In this document: one piece after another, positions 24,727 through 32,504 of the stretch | Layout: each line of letters opens with the position of its first letter | Numbering within the stretch: the first letter of the stretch is position 1 | Assembly: GCA_019308685.1 (NCBI GenBank) | Contig: JAFDHQ010000005.1 | Coordinates: 1 to 33,063 of the forward strand | DNA: 33,063 nt | From: Deltaproteobacteria bacterium | GTDB lineage: Bacteria; Desulfobacterota; Desulfobacteria; Desulfobacterales; UBA11574 | Direction: 5' to 3' | Made by a program: the position numbers and the translations under genes | The notes under the pieces: generated by a model | Told to the model about the DNA's origin: nothing | The model's database searches: none | What the model saw: only the letters and a program-made list of their open reading frames with translations

Positions 24727-27042
24727 TTATTCTGGCAGTTCCCTGCTTTTCTTTTTATTAATCTTGGTTTTGCCATAGCTGTAATAACTATAGTATTTAT
24801 AGTAGGACTGATATCCAAATCGCTTGCTGAGATTAACCTTGTTGATAATACATCCTAAAATCTTTCCCTGGGAGTTGAGTACGCTCTTTTTAAAATGAAG
24901 TAAGGCGTCTCGGGTGGTTTCACCCATGCTGCTTACCAGCACGACGCCGCCCATATGCCGCGAAATAACCAGGGAATCGGCAAAACCCAGATAGGGAGGT
25001 CCGTCTACAATCACGCGATCAAAACGCATAGTCAGGGTTTGTATCAGCATGGCAAAACGCTCCGAGGCCAGCAACTCAACCGGGTTTGGCGGAATCGGTC
25101 CCGCCGGTATAAAACATACATTGGATATACCGTTTTGGCAGACTAAGCCTTTGCTGCTGACCCCTGCCAGGAATTTCGAAAGACCGGGGCTAAAGGCATT
25201 ATCAGAACACTGGAAAAACTTGTGAAGTTTGGGTTTGCGCATGTCCGCATCTACCAGAATCACCCGTTCCCCGGCTCCGGCAAAAGCCAGGGCAAGGTTG
25301 GCCGCCATAGTTGTTTTGCCTTCCGATGGCCTGGTGCTTGTCAACACAAAACTTCCGGCCTGGGAAGCGGTTCCAGACAGCTGAATCGACATTTTGGTGC
25401 TCCGCATAGCTTCGGACAGGGGTGCCCGGGGATCTTTTACAAAAGTGTGTTCAACCGGAAACTCGTCGGTTTTGGACAGGGGCGCCACCCCCAGAATAGG
25501 AATATGAAACCGGTCGGAAATCTCGTCGGGATCGGTGATGGTGTCGGTAAAATATTCCAAGAAAAAGGCGAGCCCTAAGCCGCCCATCACACCGACCACA
25601 AGGGCCAGAAGCAGGTTTAACTTAACTCTGGGTTTAAACGGTTTTATCGGCAGCATGGCCTTGTCGACAATATGTATATTGCTCGACGACACCCCTACCA
25701 TGGACTCAATCTCTTTGGTACGCTCCAGCAGGCTCTGGTAGATCCCTTTATTGGTCTCCACCTCCCGGGCCATAATCTTGTATTGGGTGGCCCGCTCATT
25801 CAGGTCAATGGCCATTTTTTTCTGATGCTCTAATCGCTCTTGCATGGTTTCCACTTTTTGCAGACCGGCCTTGTATTGATTTGCAATTGCCAAAAATACT
25901 TTTTGTTCCTCGATATTGATTCGGTCGGCAATACTGTCCATCTTGGTTTTTAGAGCCTTGACCGCCGGATAACCATCGTGGAAGGTAACGGTTAAGTCCT
26001 CATATTCGGATCGCAGTCGGGCATATTCGGCTTTTAAGCCTGAAATTACCTGGTTTTCCATCACCTGTGGCAAACTGGAGGGTCCGTCCAACATCGCCTG
26101 TTTGTAAACAGATTCCTTACCGATTAAGTCGGTTTCAGCCATGGCCAGGGCTGAATTCAGTTCCTCGAGCTGGCGATATACGCTGTTGAGTTTGGCATCC
26201 AAAGAAACAATACCCGCCTGTTTGCCAAACCGGTTTAAATCCTCTTCCGCTTTTTCCAGACTGATCTTGGCCCGGTCGATCTGCTTCATTAGAAACTCGC
26301 GGGCCAGTTGAGAGGCTTCGAGTTTTTTCTCCATATTCCAGTGGACAAATTCTTCTACAAAAGCATTTGCTATGCTTTGTGATAATTGTCGGTCCGGAGA
26401 CATGAAAGAAATGCCGATAAGCATGGAGTTTCTTTTGGGGGAAACTTCAAGATTATTTTCAACAAATTTAATCAAAGCTTCCTGTTTCAGAGCTTCTTCG
26501 GAAATGAAAGACGAATTCTTTTCCTTGTCCGCACGACTCGATATTAAAGCGCTTAAATTGTTTTTAACGAATGCCCTTATCCTTGAGATAATACCAAGTT
26601 TTCCGTTTTCATACAGCGTATCCATAATAACCGGGTGTTTGACCAGTTCCAGCCTTTCAATAACCCGGCAGGTAAGGGCCTTGTTTTGAAGCAAGTCCAC
26701 CTGGGTCTGATAAAACTCCTGGGCACGCATTTCTGTGGCAACAACCTCTTCGAACTTCGTAACCTTCTGGTTCTGCGGCATTACCTCAATGAAGGTGGAT
26801 GCCTTATACATTTTCGGAGAGGCCAGGGTTAAAATAAGGGTGGTGATAAAGGTCAGCGCCAGGAAACTGATAATGATCCATTTGCGACGGAAAATAACAT
26901 CCAGGTAGTCGCGCAGGTGGACCGCTTCGGTATCCCACTCGGGAATAGCATGCCGGAATTCCGTGGCGGGAAGATTCTCGTTGCCTGCTCTGCCGGTATT
27001 ACTTCCTGAAATTTTACTTAATTTGATGATTTCATCAGACAT
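24727..27042 (-). CDS. Wzc/GumC-type chain-length determinant fused to tyrosine autokinase
   Basis: A 771-residue inner-membrane polysaccharide co-polymerase with BY-kinase. TM1 is about 54-74, followed by a Wzz domain and long periplasmic coiled coil (~230-445), and TM2 at about 475-496. The cytoplasmic kinase has Walker A STRPSEGKTTMA (K576), Walker A' VILVDADMRKP (595-604) and Walker B RVIVDGPP (676-683). A C-terminal tyrosine cluster (eight Tyr between 744 and 756, YQSYYKYYSYYSYG) is the autophosphorylation tail. Partner of the Wza-like lipoprotein. Gene order on the minus strand is TPR protein, this gene, ATPase, with 57- and 15-bp gaps, which indicates one operon. Confidence 0.95.
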   Translation of the reverse strand: MSDEIIKLSKISGSNTGRAGNENLPATEFRHAIPEWDTEAVHLRDYLDVIFRRKWIIISFLALTFITTLILTLASPKMYKASTFIEVMPQNQKVTKFEEVVATEMRAQEFYQTQVDLLQNKALTCRVIERLELVKHPVIMDTLYENGKLGIISRIRAFVKNNLSALISSRADKEKNSSFISEEALKQEALIKFVENNLEVSPKRNSMLIGISFMSPDRQLSQSIANAFVEEFVHWNMEKKLEASQLAREFLMKQIDRAKISLEKAEEDLNRFGKQAGIVSLDAKLNSVYRQLEELNSALAMAETDLIGKESVYKQAMLDGPSSLPQVMENQVISGLKAEYARLRSEYEDLTVTFHDGYPAVKALKTKMDSIADRINIEEQKVFLAIANQYKAGLQKVETMQERLEHQKKMAIDLNERATQYKIMAREVETNKGIYQSLLERTKEIESMVGVSSSNIHIVDKAMLPIKPFKPRVKLNLLLALVVGVMGGLGLAFFLEYFTDTITDPDEISDRFHIPILGVAPLSKTDEFPVEHTFVKDPRAPLSEAMRSTKMSIQLSGTASQAGSFVLTSTRPSEGKTTMAANLALAFAGAGERVILVDADMRKPKLHKFFQCSDNAFSPGLSKFLAGVSSKGLVCQNGISNVCFIPAGPIPPNPVELLASERFAMLIQTLTMRFDRVIVDGPPYLGFADSLVISRHMGGVVLVSSMGETTRDALLHFKKSVLNSQGKILGCIINKVNLSKRFGYQSYYKYYSYYSYGKTKINKKKSRELPE

Positions 27043-27099
27043 GTTACACCTAAGTTATAATTACTAAAATCAAAAGGGCTTGTCTATGGTTATTCAGGG

Positions 27100-28308
27100 T
27101 TATAGCTTTTCCAGCTCAAAATCATCCAGCCATAAAATACCTTCAATCTTGTTATCAAACCGATGGCTGGGCTGGCGGCGCAGGCGGACCACCACGGCAT
27201 GGCAGTCTTCGGGAACCGTAAATTCCACATTCTGCTCCTGCCAGTCGTGAGTGCCGAGCATCATGGCGCCCTTGATATAAAAACCTTTGCAATCGTACCC
27301 GTAAATATCCACGAACGGTCCCTGGTCTGTTGTAATATTTCTACTGCGCCAACGATAGGTCAGCCGGTAAGGAGTCAGCGAGTCGACCGGAACGATCTGG
27401 TACAGATGGCCAAATGAGATATTTTCCTTTCCTTCAAACCTAATCTTCAGGCTATGGGCTCCGGAAAAAGCCCCGGACATGGACCGCCGTATCGCCCACT
27501 TCCCCTTTTGATCTGCAGTATACCGCCAGTCAAATCCGGAGCCCGTGATTTGTTCCTCAAACCCGGGATTGGCCATACCTTTAATGCCGGTGCTGGATTT
27601 CCAGATCTCAGCCGCCAGGGAAACGCGTTTTCTGCTAACCAGAAAGTGTATATATTTCGATCGGATATCTTTATCCTGAATGCCGGCCGAAATAATTTTG
27701 CTCCAGGCAATCTGAGCATCATTCATCCGGCCCCAGCGCATCAACCATTCAAGAAAAGGAATTAAATTGTCTGTGTCCAGTACATTAACCGCACGCATTG
27801 CGTCTCCGGCCAGGTGAGTGTCCAGCAGTTGAAACGCATCGGGTATTTTTTTGCGGTGATGGATCAAAAAATTGATGTTACTCAAAACGATTTTTTCCAT
27901 GCTCAGATCATAGGCCAAAAGGATCTGATCCCATTTCCAGCGATACACCTTATCCGTCAAACGGTCTGAAAACTGTAATATATTTCGAGCCTTGTCCGGT
28001 TTTCCCAGAACAATTTCAGCCTGGGCCAGCTTTAACCAGGCATCCATGAAAAAAACGTCCTGTAATACGGTCCGGTGAAAAAATCGGGCGGCACTATCAG
28101 AATCGTTTTCAAACCAGGCGTTGAGGCCGAAATTATAAAGGGCTCGGGGAAAGTGTCTGAACTGTTCTGCATCTTTTGTCCCAAAGCTGTAATTTTCATG
28201 ATATATGGTCCGATACTGCCAGTTATGGACCATAAGCCACACCGACAACCCAACCAGAACCAGCGTAACCAGGCTCTTAACGATTATGGTTTTGGATCTG
28301 TATGTCAT
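27100..28308 (-). CDS. Membrane-anchored TPR protein with C-terminal carbohydrate-binding-like domain
   Basis: A 402-residue protein of the exopolysaccharide locus. One N-terminal membrane anchor (SLVTLVLVGLSVWLMV, ~12-27) leaves the rest outside the cytoplasm. The middle (~45-240) is alpha-helical with TPR-like repeats (ALYNFGLNAWFENDSDSAAR, AWLKLAQAEIVLGKPDKAR). The C-terminal ~150 residues from GMANPGFEEQITGSGFDW to WLDDFELEKL look like a beta-sandwich carbohydrate-binding module (NPGFE start and LDDFEL end are the usual marks). A role in polymer handling or in scaffolding the adjacent ligase/polymerase is likely but unproven. It is 57 bp upstream of the tyrosine autokinase gene and separated from the O-antigen ligase by a repeat-filled gap. 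Confidence 0.75.
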   Translation of the reverse strand: MTYRSKTIIVKSLVTLVLVGLSVWLMVHNWQYRTIYHENYSFGTKDAEQFRHFPRALYNFGLNAWFENDSDSAARFFHRTVLQDVFFMDAWLKLAQAEIVLGKPDKARNILQFSDRLTDKVYRWKWDQILLAYDLSMEKIVLSNINFLIHHRKKIPDAFQLLDTHLAGDAMRAVNVLDTDNLIPFLEWLMRWGRMNDAQIAWSKIISAGIQDKDIRSKYIHFLVSRKRVSLAAEIWKSSTGIKGMANPGFEEQITGSGFDWRYTADQKGKWAIRRSMSGAFSGAHSLKIRFEGKENISFGHLYQIVPVDSLTPYRLTYRWRSRNITTDQGPFVDIYGYDCKGFYIKGAMMLGTHDWQEQNVEFTVPEDCHAVVVRLRRQPSHRFDNKIEGILWLDDFELEKL

Positions 28309-28325
28309 GGTAATTAGAAGGTAAG

Positions 28326-28571
28326 TCCTCCAAACTAACGGCGGATAAAAAGGTCAGAAGATTAGAAGGTTAGTAACAGAACTTTGCCGCATCCATTTCC
28401 ATTGAATTTAACATTGCAATAATCTGCTCATAATCATCATCGAGATTATCAAACTCCTTCTTACCCTCTACCCCTCTCAACGCCCCACCTTCCCACCTTC
28501 TGATTTTCTAACCTTCCCACCTTCCTACCTTTTCACCCTCTTCCCTTTTTATCCGCCGTTAGTTTGGCGGA
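28326..28571. repeat. Inverted repeat pair (27/28) enclosing 8-nt word array
   Basis: Positions 28326-28353 and the reverse complement of 28544-28571 agree at 27 of 28 bases (core CAAACTAACGGCGGATAAAA). Between the arms the right side (about 28488-28540) is a run of 8-nt words CCACCTTC, CCACCTTC, TGATTTTC, TAACCTTC, CCACCTTC, and the left side has the complement (AGAAGATTAGAAGGTTAG, 28356-28373). The right arm runs through the stop codon and last codons (QTNGG) of the O-antigen ligase gene. Similar in design to the arrays at 8033 and 21248, but with different words. Confidence 0.75.
28370..28462 (-). pseudogene. Possible coding remnant inside the inverted repeat
   Basis: Between the word arrays the minus strand reads KKEFDNLDDDYEQIIAMLNS followed by MEMDAAKFCY and TAA (stop at 28372-28370). 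The composition is that of a real helical protein end rather than repeat, but upstream it merges into the word array without a start codon. It vaguely resembles the tail of small four-helix-bundle (S23-type) proteins; I cannot confirm that. Confidence 0.3.
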
Positions 28572-29934
28572 CTCCCTCAACTCCCTGCCATAAACATACA
28601 TCCACAATCCCGATCAATATGACAAAGTAGACGCAGTTGGCCGGCATATGGAGGTTAAAGTCAAAGAAGCTGTGAAAGGCTATGGAAACCAGGCCGCTTA
28701 AGGCGCCGATGGTAAGAAAAAATCGAAACGGATCCGCTTGCAAGCGCATGCGTCTGACCTTGCGAAAACTTCTCACCAGAAAAATATAAAATCCGCTCAC
28801 AAGGGCCAAAAAGCCAATCCACCCGGCTTCAACCAGTAATTGCAGATAGTCATTGTGCGCATAATAGAGCGTTTTTTCAGAAATGGTCGAGACATTATAA
28901 ACCGGAAACACCTGCTTGAACGTTGCAAGACCGATTCCAAAGGGGTGGTCCTTGACGATCACCAGACTGTCGCGCCAGAAATTGAGTCGTGAAGCCTCCT
29001 TGGAAATCTTTAAAAACCGTTCCAAAATCGGATCCACACCGATTCTAAAGCTGAAGAAAGCGACCATGCCTATAATTATCGATGTAATTACCCAGAAACT
29101 TCGGGGTATTCCGTTGCTTCCGGAATGTACCAATATAACAAAGGTTAAAAAGCCCAGACCCCACCCGGTAATTCCGGCCCTGGACTTGGAAAACAGCAAT
29201 GCCAGTACCATAACCGCTAACCCGATGGTAAGAAAAAACTGGAAATTAGGTCGATCCGTGGACATCAATGCTTTAAGACTCAGTTTCTCCTTCCAGTTGC
29301 CCAGTGCCAGGGTGTATCCCAAACTCAGAGGCAATATCATTTCTATAAAACCGGCAAAATGGTTCCGGTTTATATACGTGCCCCGGGCATCCCCCAAATA
29401 GGCCTCAATATAATCAATCCAGAGAACGCCCAGGGAAGGAACCAACGCCTGGATCAGACCATATATGGCTTCAGCCGCTGCCAATACCAGCAGGATATAA
29501 ATCAATATTTTTAAATGCCTTGAAGATGTAAAAGTTATTCGGAAAATAAAAAAGAGCAATAAAAGACCCAGTAAAAACGTCCACCAGGCCAATGACCTCA
29601 GTGACGCATAGCTGATGGATTGCCACCCAACAGACCCATGGATTATTGCCATGGATTGTGTCAGCACTTTGTGTCTAAAGGGACTTAAAAAAGACAGAAT
29701 AGTGGAAGGAAGGGGAAGGCACTGCAGCAAACACACCAAATAGAATGCCCCCATAGCAAAAATATAAATCTTATCCGGAAGCCATGCCTTGTTTATTCTA
29801 TTTTGCCATAACAGAATTAAAAACGCGGCAAAAATACCTGCCGTGTAAAAAGACCAGATCCACGCTTGTACCGCAGCAAAAAAAACAGGGATGGTTGCAA
29901 TGATAAAAAAGATTATGCTTCGACTAAATGTCAT
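28549..29934 (-). CDS. O-antigen ligase/polymerase family membrane protein (Wzy_C)
   Basis: A 461-residue polytopic membrane protein with about 12 hydrophobic segments. The Wzy_C core is recognisable: RGTYINRNHFAGFIEMILPL in the large loop and, downstream, a conserved periplasmic stretch SLVIVKDHPFGIGLATFKQV with YYAHNDYLQLLVEAGWIG. These are the catalytic-loop signatures of the O-antigen ligase and polymerase family, so the protein joins or ligates polysaccharide units at the periplasmic face. Ligase and polymerase cannot be told apart by sequence alone; the neighbours (Wza, Wzc, initiating transferase) favour a polymerase. The last residues are encoded by an arm of an inverted repeat, so the native C-terminus may have been altered by repeat insertion. 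Confidence 0.88.
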   Translation of the reverse strand: MTFSRSIIFFIIATIPVFFAAVQAWIWSFYTAGIFAAFLILLWQNRINKAWLPDKIYIFAMGAFYLVCLLQCLPLPSTILSFLSPFRHKVLTQSMAIIHGSVGWQSISYASLRSLAWWTFLLGLLLLFFIFRITFTSSRHLKILIYILLVLAAAEAIYGLIQALVPSLGVLWIDYIEAYLGDARGTYINRNHFAGFIEMILPLSLGYTLALGNWKEKLSLKALMSTDRPNFQFFLTIGLAVMVLALLFSKSRAGITGWGLGFLTFVILVHSGSNGIPRSFWVITSIIIGMVAFFSFRIGVDPILERFLKISKEASRLNFWRDSLVIVKDHPFGIGLATFKQVFPVYNVSTISEKTLYYAHNDYLQLLVEAGWIGFLALVSGFYIFLVRSFRKVRRMRLQADPFRFFLTIGALSGLVSIAFHSFFDFNLHMPANCVYFVILIGIVDVCLWQGVEGVRQTNGG

Positions 29935-30170
29935 TGGAAATGGGCCTTGACATGTACATGAAAGCCGGGAAGGTTTTTATCCAAAATATTCCTCCAAACT
30001 GCCGGCAGATCTTCGATTTTGGAGTAATCCGCGGATCTCGGTCTGAAAGAATCTGCGCCCGGCCTGCAGCTCATTTTGATGGTACCGAGATAGGCAAGAA
30101 TACAATAAGATTTTATTTATTTTAAAAAACATTTGAAATCATAGAATTAATTTTCTATAATTGATTTTGT

Positions 30171-30198
30171 TTGAAATACATGTATGTTATCCTATAAA
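30171..30198 (+). promoter_or_regulatory. Promoter and candidate operator of the MNT/HEPN pair
   Basis: TTGAAA (30171-30176), 16 bp, TATAAA (30193-30198). The spacer begins with a perfect 10-bp palindrome ATACATGTAT (30176-30185), and a 6-bp inverted repeat ATAGAA/TTCTAT lies just upstream (30141-30146, 30153-30158). Either could bind a repressor. The rest of the 360-bp gap 29935-30294 is AT-rich, with no supportable gene; a 65-codon frame at 29928-30125 lacks any coding character. Confidence 0.45.
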
Positions 30199-30294
30199 TA
30201 ATTCAGATGCATTGGTAATTGTAGATTCCATATACTACATCAACCATATTTATGTTTTAGTTTAGCACATAGCACAATTATCGGGAAAAAAGTT

Positions 30295-30585
30295 ATGGAA
30301 GAATTAGCTTTCGATACAACCAAAGTTATCGAGATATGCCGTAAGAATGATGCATCAATGATAGGTGTTTTTGGATCAATGGCAAGAGGGGAAGCTACCG
30401 ACCAAAGCGACATTGACCTCCTATTAAAATTCTCTAAACGAAAAAGTCTTCTTACTCTGGTAAAATTGGAAAGAGAATTATCTACCTCTATTGGTAGAAA
30501 GGTTGAATTGCTGACTGAAGCATCAATTAGCCCCTATTTGCGAGGCCGAATAAAAAAAGAACTAAGGATTATCTATGAATCATGA
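30295..30585 (+). CDS. MNT-domain nucleotidyltransferase antitoxin (MntA-type)
   Basis: A 96-residue minimal nucleotidyltransferase. The motif GSMARGEATDQSDID (about residues 27-41) is exactly GS-x10-DxD, the catalytic signature of MntA antitoxins, which silence the paired HEPN toxin by adding AMP to a tyrosine. The third acidic strand is in KVELL. It overlaps the HEPN gene by 11 bp, the usual arrangement. The pair sits on the plus strand inside a minus-strand polysaccharide locus and is more AT-rich than the genes to its left, which suggests a separate arrival. Confidence 0.92.
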   Translation: MEELAFDTTKVIEICRKNDASMIGVFGSMARGEATDQSDIDLLLKFSKRKSLLTLVKLERELSTSIGRKVELLTEASISPYLRGRIKKELRIIYES

Positions 30586-30913
30586 TGAGTCAGTATATAT
30601 TCAGCACATATTTGATGCAATCATGAGGATTGAAGAATATCTCCAAGGTATTGATGAGCAATCATTTCTAAAAAATCATTTGATTCAGGATGGTGTCATC
30701 CGGCAAATTGAAATCATTGGTGAAGCGACCAAGAGACTCTCTTCTGAATTGCGAAGCAAGTATTTTCATATCCCCTGGGAAGATATAGCAGGTATGCGTG
30801 ATAAGCTTATTCATAATTATTTTGGAGTAGATATTGAGACAGTATGGCTCACAGCAAATGACGATATACCAATTTTGAAATCAGAGATAGAGAGAATTCT
30901 TAATGAAATATAG
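30575..30913 (+). CDS. HEPN-domain (DUF86) toxin, HepT-type
   Basis: A 112-residue helical RNase-type toxin. The RNase motif R-x4-H with the modifiable tyrosine, R-x4-H-x-Y, is present as RDKLIHNY (about residues 85-92), preceded by the family string EIIGEATKRLS and PWEDIAGMRDK. In characterised HepT/MntA systems the tyrosine is AMPylated by MntA. AAGGA lies 7-8 nt before the ATG, within the end of the antitoxin gene. The system looks intact in both parts. Confidence 0.93.
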   Translation: MNHDESVYIQHIFDAIMRIEEYLQGIDEQSFLKNHLIQDGVIRQIEIIGEATKRLSSELRSKYFHIPWEDIAGMRDKLIHNYFGVDIETVWLTANDDIPILKSEIERILNEI

Positions 30914-31052
30914 GGATTCAGCTGCACCAATTATCTTGTACGTCCTCTTGCCGCCCATCTTTTACTTTTTTTAATATGCGAAAATCTGCGTAATCTGTTT
31001 ACCCTGTGAAATTCGCGATAGCGACAATGCAATGTATTTCACTGGGGCAGAT

Positions 31053-32429
31053 CTATATGCCTTTAAAAGCAAAAATCAACGTTTCTATCAAAATTGCAAC
31101 GTCAAGAAAAAATGATACATTCTTTTTATAATACAAGTCATAATCCATGTTTTCATGGATGCTGAGTTGCCATAAACCGGTAATTCCGGGGACCACCTTT
31201 AATCTTTCTTTGTGAATTTCTTTATACTGTTCCACTATAAACGGCATTTCCGGTCTTGGCCCGACAAAAGACATTTCTCCTTTAAGAACATTGATGACCT
31301 GCGGTATCTCATCCAGACTTGTTTTCCTCAAGAACCTCCCGACCCTTGTTATGCGGGAATCATTCTGATCTGTCGGGTTTACTGTGTAGGGATTCGTGCC
31401 ATTATACATGGTTCTGAATTTAAATAATTTAAAAATTATGCCACCCTTCCCTACTCGATCATGTATGAAAATAGCCGGTCCTTTTGAATCTAATTTTATT
31501 GCCAGCGCAATAATCAAAAACACAGGCCATAACAGAATTAGTGCTATCACTGCCAGAATTATGTCCAAATACCTTTTGAAACTTAAGTAGAACGGCTCAA
31601 AATCTTCTTCTTCTTTTACAACAGGTATTTCTCCAACCTTATCAATTCTCACTTTATGCATGAAAACTTTATACAAATTGGGGACAAAGGATGCTTTAAC
31701 GTTTTTCGCTTTGAGGTAATCCAAGATTTCAATTAACTTGTCATTGTTTATATTTGAAATCGCAACGTAGATTTCGTCAAAATCATACACTTTTTTTAGA
31801 CGCTCGATATCTTCCCGATTTCCGAGGACCCTGATACAATCGGTTGAATTGAATCCACTTTGATAACATACATAATTGCGTTTATTGGGGTCATCATCAA
31901 TAAAACCGATTGGGTTTATTCTTAATTTAGGGGAATTGGCTATTTCACGAAATAGCGCCCGGCCCAGCTCACCGGCACCGTAAATCAGCACTTTTTTTTG
32001 AAATCCTTTTAGAAATTTTGAAAACGGAGAAATGTGGTAAAAAACCATTTTTTCTGCAACAACAAATGTTAAGGAAAAAATATATGAAAACAAAAGAACA
32101 TACCTTGAGATATTAATTTGTCCAAAGACTAAAATCACACCTAATAAGAGAAAGCTTAAAGAGATCCCCTTAACCACATTTTTTATTTCCTCCATATTGA
32201 GCAGGCTTGATTCATTTTTATAAACTTTAAAAATCTGCATGATGATTACCGTAATTGAAGCAAATATAAGGCTTATGGGAACAATTTGAACGTTTTGATA
32301 ATAGACGTGTTTGCCAATATCCATTATCCAGTAAAGCTTATAGGAAAACATAATTGCAAACACCAATATCGCAAAATCAACAAGCGGATAGACAAGAAAA
32401 ATAAGCCTATAAACAGTTCTCTTCATCAT
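31053..32429 (-). CDS. Initiating sugar transferase (polyprenyl-phosphate glycosylphosphotransferase)
   Basis: A 458-residue membrane enzyme that transfers a sugar-1-phosphate from a UDP-sugar to undecaprenyl phosphate, the first step in assembling the repeat unit. N-terminal ~130 residues hold four or five membrane segments; next is a Rossmann-like domain (VLIYGAGELGRALF, 147-160, and IGFIDDDPNKR); the catalytic bacterial sugar transferase domain is in the C-terminal ~180 residues: RYLDIILAV, FKFRTMY, RKTSLDEIPQ, FVGPRPE and VPGITGLWQLS. That order is the WbaJ/WcaJ-type full-length form. The donor sugar cannot be told. The end (VAILIETLIFAFKGI) is slightly short of some homologues but complete. 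It lies downstream of the broken epimerase on the same strand. Confidence 0.93.
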   Translation of the reverse strand: MMKRTVYRLIFLVYPLVDFAILVFAIMFSYKLYWIMDIGKHVYYQNVQIVPISLIFASITVIIMQIFKVYKNESSLLNMEEIKNVVKGISLSFLLLGVILVFGQINISRYVLLFSYIFSLTFVVAEKMVFYHISPFSKFLKGFQKKVLIYGAGELGRALFREIANSPKLRINPIGFIDDDPNKRNYVCYQSGFNSTDCIRVLGNREDIERLKKVYDFDEIYVAISNINNDKLIEILDYLKAKNVKASFVPNLYKVFMHKVRIDKVGEIPVVKEEEDFEPFYLSFKRYLDIILAVIALILLWPVFLIIALAIKLDSKGPAIFIHDRVGKGGIIFKLFKFRTMYNGTNPYTVNPTDQNDSRITRVGRFLRKTSLDEIPQVINVLKGEMSFVGPRPEMPFIVEQYKEIHKERLKVVPGITGLWQLSIHENMDYDLYYKKNVSFFLDVAILIETLIFAFKGI

Positions 32430-32504
32430 TTCACAACCTCACCTTTGAAGTTTGTTAATTTTATCACACGGTTTACCGCATTCGGTCGAAACAGATTTAT
32501 TCAC

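Noticed and set aside
29928-30125. Plus-strand 65-codon frame after the O-antigen ligase start
   Set aside because: No ribosome site, no recognisable domain, overlaps the divergent gene start and lies in promoter-like DNA.
30914-31052. Gene or RNA between hepT and the sugar transferase
   Set aside because: No frame or convincing structure; only low-complexity AT-rich DNA and a common intergenic phrase.
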